Assembly (NCBI GenBank): GCA_964247295.1
Contig: CAXTTV010000155.1
Coordinates: 1 to 11,528, forward strand
Origin: CAXTTV01 sp964247295
Lineage (GTDB): Bacteria; Chloroflexota; Ktedonobacteria; Ktedonobacterales; Ktedonobacteraceae
DNA length: 11,528 nucleotides
Direction of reading: 5' to 3'
The translations under genes were made by a program, and so were the position numbers. Positions 1 through 5,321 of the stretch are shown here, one piece after another. Under the pieces are notes generated by a model. That model ran no database searches. It had not been told where the DNA came from and saw only the letters and a list, made by a program, of their open reading frames with translations. The stretch's first letter is position 1; each line of letters opens with the position of its first letter.

Positions 1-264
1 GGAGTACACTTACTTTGTAAAAATAATTGTTTGCATGGCATGGAGCAGCGCTAGCTTTCCTGCTCCCTTGTGAAGACGCTAAAGAGCTCTGAGCAATCCT
101 CTATAGATAAACCTCTCCTTGCAACAACTTTGTACATGATATCAGCTAGCAGCATTGCTCCCGTATCCCCCTACGGCCTGCTCCTGGTACTCCCTTCTGG
201 CATTGTGCCTTCTGGGAGATGTACTGCGCCCTTTTTTATGGCGCTTTGGCCGAAAGGACTTTGA
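1..264 (+). promoter_or_regulatory. structured 5' leader of the helicase gene
   Basis: No convincing gene lies here; the short + frames have no coding signature. The stretch carries several perfect short stems. GGAGCAG (42-48) pairs with CTGCTCC (60-66). CTCCC (190-194) pairs with GGGAG (214-218), with GGC/GCC (199-201/207-209) nested inside. GCGCC (226-230) pairs with GGCGC (240-244) around a T-rich loop. The last stem ends 7 bases before the Shine-Dalgarno GAAAGGA (252-258), which sits 6 bases from the ATG at 265. RNA folding could therefore affect ribosome access, a plausible control point because DEAD-box helicases often have regulated leaders. I see no convincing -35/-10 pair, so the transcription start is unknown. 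Confidence 0.4.
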
Positions 265-1893
265 ATGCCTTCTTTTAACGATCTTTCTCTTCAATCTACT
301 ACTCTTGCTGTCCTTAATACTATGGGCATCTCTGAGCCTACTCCTATTCAGGCGGCGGCTATCCCTGCCCTTCTTTCCGGGAAAGACTTTCTAGGCCAGT
401 CCGCTACTGGCTCCGGGAAAACTCTGGCTTATGGTATCCCTCTGGTTGAACGCCTGTCCAAACAGCGTGTGGTCCAGGCTCTTATATTGGTCCCTACCCG
501 CGAACTCGCGGTCCAGGTGAATACGGTTCTCGGTCGCCTGGCTCTCGGTCGTCGCCTGACGACGGCTCTGCTGGTCGGCGGTAAACCCTATACTAATCAG
601 ATCTCTTCTCTACGCTACGGCGCTCAGATCGTTGTCGGTACTCCCGGTCGCGTGAAGGACCATCTGGATCGCGGTACCCTGACTCTGAATAATCTGCGCA
701 TCTGCGTTCTCGATGAGGCCGATCAGATGCTGGATATCGGTTTCGCTCCGGTTATCGAGGAGATCCTTACTACAACTCCTGAAAATCGTCAGATGGCTCT
801 TCTGTCGGCTACTATGCCTGAGTGGGTGGCGAAAATCCAGCAGAAGTTCCTGAAAAACCCTGTGACGGTCGATATTACTCCCGCTATGGGCGGCGAAAGT
901 ACGATTGAGCAGGTCGCCTATCAGGTCCCTCACGATCAGAAGATGGCGGCTCTCTGTACCCTTCTCCAATCCGCTGACGGTCAGAGTAGCTTGATCTTCG
1001 GAAAAACAAAATTTGGTGTTGAGAAGCTCGGAAAACAGCTTACTCGCCTCGGTTTTACGGTGGGAACTCTCCACGGCAATAAAAGCCAGAGCGCTCGCGA
1101 AAAGGTCCTGATGGCGTTCCGCCGGGGTCAGGTCCAGACTCTGCTGGCGACAAATGTGGCTGCCCGTGGTCTGGATATTAAAGGGATCTCTCAGGTTATC
1201 AATTATGAACTCCCTGAGTCCAATGAGCTCTTTACTCACCGCGTCGGTCGTACGGGACGCATGGGCCAACAGGGTAAGGCGATTACCCTCCTGGTCCCTT
1301 CCGATCTCCCAAAATGGCGGCGCATGACTCGCACGATGAATGAGAATGTTCCCCTTCAACGCCTGACGATTAATCAGGATGCGATGATCGAGTCTCCATT
1401 GCCTGAACCCGTTATCCACCCTGCCTATACACCACAGGACGAATATCGGCCTGCTCGCTCCTACAGACCTTCTTTCCAGGGACAGAACGACCAGCGTTCA
1501 CGTTCTCCTCGCGATCGCCGGCCTTCCTATCAAAATCAGGAGCGCCCCCGACGCGCGCACGTTCTACGCGAGTCCCACGAGGATGCTTATGAGTTTGGAG
1601 GCGATGGCTCCCGATTAGCTCAGGACCGCCAGCCACTCTCATTGGATCAGGAGCGCAACAAACGCGGCCAGTCCAATCAAGATAAAAGCTTCTCTTCTGA
1701 GAAATCAAGAGTTGTTCGCAAATCACCCGATAAGGTGAATTCCTCTGGAAGATCTACGGGCAGCAAACACAGTACCGCTTCTTTCGAGGAGACCGAGTCC
1801 CGCGACCGCTCCTATGGGCGCAAACCCGGTACAAAACCTACGACTCCCCGAGTACGCGCTAATGCCCGGCCACAAAGCCCAGCAACTCGCTAA
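265..1893 (+). CDS. DEAD-box ATP-dependent RNA helicase with basic C-terminal tail
   Basis: Superfamily 2 RNA helicase that unwinds or remodels short RNA duplexes using ATP in the cytoplasm, typically in ribosome assembly, mRNA decay or cold adaptation. All core motifs are visible: Q motif around residues 24-34 (EPTPIQ), motif I ATGSGKT (47-53), Ia PTREL (77-81), Ib TPGR (126-129), motif II DEAD (150-153), motif III SAT (181-183), motif V ATNVAARGLDI (295-305) and motif VI HRVGRTGR (325-332). Two RecA-like lobes occupy about 1-370. Residues from about 385 to 542 are a low-complexity Arg/Ser/Pro/Gln tail, probably for nonspecific RNA binding. The ATG at 265 is supported by GAAAGGA 6 bases upstream and by the usual family N-terminus. 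The gene stands alone, with its own terminator just downstream. The exact paralogue (RhlE-, CshA- or DeaD-like) cannot be decided by eye, so no symbol is given. Confidence 0.96.
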   Translation: MPSFNDLSLQSTTLAVLNTMGISEPTPIQAAAIPALLSGKDFLGQSATGSGKTLAYGIPLVERLSKQRVVQALILVPTRELAVQVNTVLGRLALGRRLTTALLVGGKPYTNQISSLRYGAQIVVGTPGRVKDHLDRGTLTLNNLRICVLDEADQMLDIGFAPVIEEILTTTPENRQMALLSATMPEWVAKIQQKFLKNPVTVDITPAMGGESTIEQVAYQVPHDQKMAALCTLLQSADGQSSLIFGKTKFGVEKLGKQLTRLGFTVGTLHGNKSQSAREKVLMAFRRGQVQTLLATNVAARGLDIKGISQVINYELPESNELFTHRVGRTGRMGQQGKAITLLVPSDLPKWRRMTRTMNENVPLQRLTINQDAMIESPLPEPVIHPAYTPQDEYRPARSYRPSFQGQNDQRSRSPRDRRPSYQNQERPRRAHVLRESHEDAYEFGGDGSRLAQDRQPLSLDQERNKRGQSNQDKSFSSEKSRVVRKSPDKVNSSGRSTGSKHSTASFEETESRDRSYGRKPGTKPTTPRVRANARPQSPATR

Positions 1894-1916
1894 TATCCGT
1901 TTCCGATAAACTTTAT

Positions 1917-1952
1917 AAAAATGTAGAGGGACTGTCTTCCTTCTACATTTTT
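1917..1952 (+). terminator. intrinsic terminator of the helicase gene
   Basis: An 11-bp perfect stem (1917-1927 with 1942-1952, core AATGTAGA/TCTACATT), extended inward by GGG/CCT pairs, ends in a run of T (1948-1953). It lies 24 bases after the helicase stop. The A-rich 5' arm means it could also act from the opposite strand, toward transcripts leaving the IscB element. The IscB element begins immediately after the T tract. Confidence 0.8.
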
Positions 1953-1957
1953 TATTG
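1951..1957. repeat. 7-mer TTTATTG at the tnpA-side end of the IS element
   Basis: The same TTTATTG recurs at 3935-3941, at the other end of the element. IS200/IS605 elements do not make target duplications, but the flanking target motif and the terminal cleavage motif are often nearly identical. Read on the - strand, the flank here begins ATAAA (1955-1951), which fits a 3' TAM for IscB. Because of the shared 7-mer, the junction is uncertain by a few bases. Confidence 0.5.
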
Positions 1958-2014
1958 AGTGGCGGCAAGAAAACCCCGATGTCTTCAGCTTCGGGGATGA
2001 ATTGCCGCGTCTCA
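1956..2014. repeat. terminal imperfect palindrome of the IS element
   Basis: The outer arms are TGAG (1956-1959) with CTCA (2011-2014) and, after a 2x2 mismatch, GCGGCAA (1962-1968) with TTGCCGC (2002-2008). An inner stem pairs CCCCGA (1974-1979) with TCGGGG (1991-1996). Sub-terminal hairpins of this kind are what TnpA binds in single-stranded DNA. Its outer arm overlaps the last codons of tnpA, so the DNA signal and coding end share bases. Confidence 0.8.
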
Positions 2015-2407
2015 CCCCTGGCTTTCAATGTACTGACGGATGGTTTCCTGGCTTGCATTTCCAATGGTGCAACAGAAATACCCATCACTCCAGAATGTTC
2101 TTTCCTTCCAGAAATGTCTTTGCAGTTCTCTCTCATGGACCCTCCAGAGTTGAATGGTTGATGCTTGTTTCAACCTCCGCACGATAGCTCGTGGCGAGAT
2201 TCGCGGTTCGCTTTTGACTAGGCAGTGAATATGATCCTGATCCACTTCCATTGTCTCAAAAGAAAAATCTGCTTGTGTCGCAATGTCCTCGAATATCCTT
2301 TTTGTCTCATCCACATAGCGTATCAAAAGCTTTTTGCGATACGTACACACAAAAATCAGGTGATAGAGGATGAGAAATTTGGCATGGTTTGTTGATGAAT
2401 ACTCCAT
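2012..2407 (-). CDS. tnpA: IS200/IS605 family Y1 (HUH) transposase
   Basis: Single-strand DNA transposase that cuts and rejoins the element ends through a covalent tyrosine-DNA intermediate, acting as a dimer. The 131-residue length is normal for the family. The HUH metal-binding motif is HIH (59-61, within DQDHIHCLV), and the catalytic tyrosine is Y126 in the C-terminal helix ETIRQYIESQ. The core motif FWSDGYFCCTIGNAS (105-119) matches the family pattern. No frameshift or stop is seen, so the enzyme looks intact. The ATG at 2407 overlaps the 3' end of iscB by 52 bases in another frame, which suggests translational coupling. The stop lies inside the terminal hairpin of the element. Confidence 0.95.
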   Translation of the reverse strand: MEYSSTNHAKFLILYHLIFVCTYRKKLLIRYVDETKRIFEDIATQADFSFETMEVDQDHIHCLVKSEPRISPRAIVRRLKQASTIQLWRVHERELQRHFWKERTFWSDGYFCCTIGNASQETIRQYIESQG

Positions 2408-3621
2408 GATGTACGCGCGCTCACTCGCTTCATCTTCTCACATTTCGGGATGGGTTTTAAATCTACTTTGTTGCCATGAATATCCATCAAGATCGCATAT
2501 CCAGTAGACATCCTTCCTTTGATAAAGTACTCCTGGCCCTGGTAGCGTACCTTGTCAAACTTTCGGAAGCCCTGGATCTTGTCTGTGGTGACTCGCTGTT
2601 CGCTATGCCTCCCTTTGGTTTGTTGGTAATCCCCATCAGGCACGCACCATTTTGCGAGAACTGTCGTGACGCAGAAACCTGGAACCCTACCTCGTGTCGC
2701 AATCATGGCAGCATCAAAGCAATGCGCCTTTGGTAATCCTGTCAGAAGGCGATGCTGTTTCGTCACAAAACCCCACGTTTCCTCGGCCTCAATGCGTTTG
2801 AGCAACTAAATGCGAATGCTGTTCATCTGGGTGGCATGCAAGAGCGTCCCCTTTTTCTTGCCCGTGCGTTTGAGTGTGATGGTGCCAGCATGCAAACCAT
2901 CATGGCAGGTCTTGCACAGCGTTAACAAGTTGGCTTTCTCATCGCTGCCACCTTGACTGCGAAACATGATATGATGCACCTCTAATCTCTTGTCTTTCGA
3001 CTTCCCTTTACACTGCTGGCAGGTGTAGCCATCTCGTATGAGCGCATAGGCTTTAGTATTGGCAAAGCCGTAATTGATGCCCTTTTGATAGAGCCACTTG
3101 TGTTGCAGCACTTCAGGATTTTTGAGAGCATGAGGGTCAAAGGTGCCTGTTTCTAGCACGGTGGATCGAATAGGCAATAAGGACTGCACGAAACGTATTT
3201 CTCGCAAATGCGCGTCGATCTTGCTTCTCATGGTCGGCGAGAAACGTTCCGATCTGATCGAGTTTTTGCGATTCAACCACCGAGCCTTTCGGTAGCGGGT
3301 TTTGCGCTGACGACGATTGCGACGAGAAGCCGCTCGTGCTTTCATCGTCGTGGCGATATCATTGCGCACCTCTACCTCTCCTAGATAGACTACCTTTCCC
3401 TGCTCGTCAGCCACCGCCGAGCCAATCACCGAACTGCCTGTATCCACTCCCAGAGTCAAGGGCTGCGTATAACTCCTTTCTGGCTGAACGAGCAGTTTGA
3501 TAGTAAAGGGCGTGCGCCTCTTCACCTTGGCCTTGCCCTCTTTGAGTAACAAGCGCGCAATGACACAGGAACATGGCATTAATGGTCTGTTGTCCGGTGC
3601 AAGCACATACACAACGTTCAT
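2356..3621 (-). pseudogene. iscB: IscB RNA-guided nuclease, interrupted by an in-frame TAG
   Basis: Transposon-encoded RNA-guided DNA nuclease of the family ancestral to Cas9. From ATG 3621 (AAAGGA 9 bases upstream) the order is: N-terminal PLMP domain (residues 13-16), RuvC-I with D60 in LGVDTGSS, an Arg-rich bridge helix (about 98-118), RuvC-II with E157, and an HNH domain (about 199-245). The HNH domain has zinc-type cysteines C201, C204, C236 and C239, with catalytic-region H216/H217 and H240. A TAG at codon 272 (2806-2808) then stops translation. The same frame continues directly as LLKRIEAEETWGFV, then RuvC-III LPKAHCFDAAMIA (H300, D303) and the C-terminal TAM-interacting region, ending at 2356. 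Without the stop the protein would be 421 residues, a normal size. No other lesion is visible, so a single CAG-to-TAG change is the simplest explanation. Readthrough, or a separate C-terminal piece from the TTG at 2805, is possible, but I see no ribosome site for it. The 34 upstream in-frame residues (3723-3622) belong to the noncoding RNA region and are excluded. Confidence 0.9.
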
Positions 3622-3639
3622 ACAAGAAAATCCTTTCGG

Positions 3640-3661
3640 AAAAAACTCCGGCAAGCGCCGG
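3640..3661 (-). terminator. terminator-like hairpin between omega-RNA and iscB start
   Basis: On the - strand CCGGC (3661-3657) and GCCGG (3652-3648) form a GC-rich stem with a 4-base loop, followed by AG and six T (3645-3640). It sits only 18 bases before the iscB ATG and just ahead of its ribosome site. It could end the omega-RNA 3' side, attenuate iscB, or be a structural element of the RNA itself. Confidence 0.5.
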
Positions 3662-3934
3662 GTAGTGCGTATCCCTTCGCTGTGACCACGAAAGGAATCC
3701 GGCTTCATCTCGACACGGTTCAAAAGGCTTTTTACATCTCTCGCACCAGACTTTACCTCATGATCCTACTTAACGAGAGACGGCAGATGCAACGGTCTGA
3801 TGCGTCAACCGAGGGTGCCCTAACCTTTCAAACGGTGCCAACATTTCTGCTGGCGAGTCTGGTGAACTCAGGCTTCCGAAGAAGCCCATTGGTCTTTAGC
3901 CGATGGGTAGTTCACTATTGTTTCCCTCTGTTGC

Positions 3935-3941
3935 TTTATTG
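3935..3941. repeat. 7-mer TTTATTG at the omega-RNA-side end of the IS element
   Basis: Matches 1951-1957 exactly and marks the likely second junction. On the - strand, the element would start with ATAAA (3939-3935), and everything upstream (3940 and higher) would be flanking DNA that supplies the guide. Confidence 0.5.
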
Positions 3942-3992
3942 TAAGAGCAACAGCTCTCAAGAACCACTCAGAACATGTCTAATGTGCTTTCT

Positions 3993-4121
3993 GTTACTAT
4001 TCAGGTCTCCTGGCACCTTTGCTAAATAGCTTCAAAAACTATACTCACCACCTCGACAGCGATGAAACATACTTAGCTCAATATTCGTTTCATCCTCTTT
4101 TTAGACGACCTGAATAGTGAC
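3993..4121. repeat. inverted-repeat pair around a 99-base spacer
   Basis: The arm at 3993-4007 (GTTACTATTCAGGTC) is the reverse complement of 4107-4121 with one mismatch in 15. Extending outward gives 16 of 18. Inside lies another perfect pair, GATGAAAC (4061-4068) with GTTTCATC (4087-4094). The region has no gene. It resembles a small non-autonomous terminal-inverted-repeat element or a large cruciform. I see no target duplication. Confidence 0.55.
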
Positions 4122-4141
4122 AAATCCTTAAAGCATTTGTC
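4119..4141 (-). terminator. possible terminator hairpin after the LssY-domain gene
   Basis: GACAAAT (4119-4125) pairs perfectly with ATTTGTC (4135-4141) around a 9-base loop. It lies 11 bases beyond the stop of the upstream - strand gene. No T tract follows on the - strand, so termination is uncertain. It shares bases with the inverted repeat at 4107-4121. Confidence 0.35.
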
Positions 4142-4152
4142 GATATGCCTAT

Positions 4153-5067
4153 TTACTTCTGCTTTTTTGTAAACCTATCACTTTTTACAATAGAGTATAT
4201 GATTTTTTGTAGTGTCTGACTCTGGTATATCCGCTTTAAAATCGGCCAGCTCCCAACTACTACCAGAAGCAGAACCAGGATCTCAACAATCCCTAAGAGA
4301 ATTGGTGTGGTCAAAAGTGTATCGTAAAAAAGAAAAAAAACTACTTTCAGTTGCTCCATCACTCCGCTAGATGCTTTTAAGTCCACAGGAACAGACGTAA
4401 AGTTGATTTCTAATATATTCCCGTCACTCTCGTAAAAGTCTCCCCCTCCATTGTGAGCTATGAAAATAGGGGTCGTGAAGGCTGTGTAGGCTTTCTCTAA
4501 ATGTATCCCACTTTTTTGCAGATCCTCTTCAACCCGGTTTCTCTCTAAATCAACGGTCGAGGCAATATGGTGCGTGGGCAGATCATTCTTCTTGCTCAAC
4601 TCAATTCCGCTGTCATAGGATGCCTGACCAATCCAGATCGGTTGTCCCCCTACAAACGTTCCAGTCTTCCACATACGAAAATGCTCCCGCTCCCGAACAT
4701 CATTGGTCGGCTTCTCAAGTGCCATGTCCTGAATTCGCCCAAAAACATACAGGTTACTCACTGGCGCTTTGGGATAACTTCGATGCGCAAGGCTATCTAT
4801 GGCGATCTTCTTTGAAGTCTCTGTTGTCGTGGGATCAGGAATCAGCCAGCCAGCATGTTGAAAGGTTTGCGTTATCTGCTGCTGACTCCCAATAAAAACG
4901 AGATTGATTGGGTCGCCTTCTACCTTCGATTTCGTTCTGGTTTCTTTGGGAAAGGCTGAATATTGATAGCTATAGGGATAAAAACGAATCACTAATACCA
5001 CTACAAGTATCAAAAAAAGTAACCCAAGACATGCTATACGCCCCCATGTGACAAGCTTTGTTCGCAT
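4153..5067 (-). CDS. membrane-anchored LssY C-terminal-domain protein
   Basis: Its core resembles the LssY_C domain (named after LssY of the Legionella lss locus), whose biochemical role is not established. Family landmarks are visible: NLVFIGS (55-61), HAGWLIPDP (71-79), YPKAPVSNLYVFGRIQDMAL (98-117), PIWIGQASYDSGIELS (143-158) and PTHHIASTVDLERN (164-177). A hydrophobic segment at 11-28 anchors the N-terminus. A second at about 250-275 is followed by a basic tail, so the LssY_C domain probably lies between two membrane segments on the outer side. In several relatives the domain is fused to a PAP2-type or DedA-type membrane part; here it stands alone. The start ATG is fixed by an in-frame TAG two codons upstream. 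The only nearby purine run is AGAGG directly abutting the ATG, with AAGGAAAA further out, so initiation may be weak. It has no operon partner. Confidence 0.8.
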   Translation of the reverse strand: MRTKLVTWGRIACLGLLFLILVVVLVIRFYPYSYQYSAFPKETRTKSKVEGDPINLVFIGSQQQITQTFQHAGWLIPDPTTTETSKKIAIDSLAHRSYPKAPVSNLYVFGRIQDMALEKPTNDVREREHFRMWKTGTFVGGQPIWIGQASYDSGIELSKKNDLPTHHIASTVDLERNRVEEDLQKSGIHLEKAYTAFTTPIFIAHNGGGDFYESDGNILEINFTSVPVDLKASSGVMEQLKVVFFLFYDTLLTTPILLGIVEILVLLLVVVGSWPILKRIYQSQTLQKIIYSIVKSDRFTKKQK

Positions 5068-5269
5068 CCTCTATCTCACGTTTTCCTTATATAAGACACA
5101 GCTTAACTCAATTTCACACATAAGTGAATGCTGTGACTATAATAACAAATGAGTAAATAGCGATTGACTCCGGGAAGAAAAAGAGGAAGTTGGTTGAGCA
5201 GAAACCCTTTCAGAATGAGGCGAAATGAAAAGAGGATCTTTAGACGCCAGGGCAAATCTAAAGCATATT

Positions 5270-5304
5270 GATACCTCTCCCTCGCTAGCGCGGGGAGAGG
5301 TATC
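5270..5304 (-). terminator. strong hairpin after the PAS histidine kinase gene
   Basis: A 12-bp perfect stem (GATACCTCTCCC at 5270-5281 with 5293-5304) and an 11-base loop lie 17 bases beyond the kinase stop. No long T run follows on the - strand, but the stability makes it the likely 3' end of the kinase transcript. It also separates the kinase from the LssY-domain gene. Confidence 0.65.
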
Positions 5305-5321
5305 TTATCTTCTAGCTGTAA

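Larger units (their letters stand above)
1956..3939 (-). mobile_element. IS200/IS605-family element carrying iscB and tnpA
   Basis: An element of about 1.98 kb, read on the - strand in the order omega-RNA, iscB, tnpA, terminal hairpin. The ends are inferred, not aligned. At low coordinates a strong imperfect palindrome (1956-2014) overlaps the tnpA stop. At high coordinates a cluster of small hairpins (3862-3915) lies about 25-75 bases inside. TTTATTG occurs at both edges (1951-1957, 3935-3941). Elements of this family move as single-stranded DNA through TnpA, which inserts next to a short target motif without duplicating it. Here the + strand reading would be insertion 3' of TTTAT (1951-1955). 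TnpA looks complete, so the element may still be mobile or mobilisable although iscB is broken. Confidence 0.85.
3640..3955 (-). ncRNA. putative omega-RNA (guide RNA) of the IscB element
   Basis: IscB uses an RNA encoded upstream of its own gene, with a guide at the 5' end taken from DNA outside the element. About 300 bases upstream of iscB hold dense - strand pairing. GTGAACT (3915-3909) with AGTTCAC (3868-3862) encloses CCCAT/ATGGG (3907-3903/3889-3885) and GGCTTC-TTCG-GAAGCC (3886-3871), giving a three-way junction with a UUCG tetraloop. Further 3' are GCCA/TGGC (3854-3851/3840-3837), CGGT/ACCG flanking 3811-3793, a perfect TCTCTCG/CGAGAGA (3780-3774/3743-3737), and the CCGGC hairpin. The predicted guide is the flank at 3955-3940. 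The 5' and 3' limits are inferred; the transcript start cannot be seen. Frames that cross this region on either strand are spurious. Confidence 0.75.

Noticed and set aside
70..394. Short + strand frames upstream of and overlapping the helicase start
   Set aside because: They have no domain or ribosome site. The helicase frame from 265 accounts for the conserved sequence.
610..1419. Long - strand frame of 269 codons opposite the helicase
   Set aside because: It is a shadow of the helicase, whose motifs are complete on the + strand. The translated product has no recognisable domain.
1412..2136. Two further - strand frames over the helicase tail and the tnpA end
   Set aside because: They cross the helicase tail, its terminator and the IS hairpin, and show no domain or ribosome site.
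2806..3621. The nuclease as TnpB rather than IscB
   Set aside because: TnpB lacks the PLMP domain and an HNH insertion. Both are present here, so IscB is correct even though the partner tnpA is of the same type.
3622..3723. N-terminal extension of IscB by 34 residues
   Set aside because: These bases fall in the structured RNA and terminator-like hairpin. The typical IscB N-terminus (MNVVYVLAPDNRPLMP) and a good ribosome site point to 3621.
3682..4029. + strand frame of 115 codons
   Set aside because: It lies antisense to the omega-RNA and crosses the inferred element boundary; the composition is not protein-like.
3928..4121. A CRISPR array or repeat-spacer unit near the IscB locus
   Set aside because: The repeats here are inverted pairs, not regularly spaced direct repeats, so there is no array.
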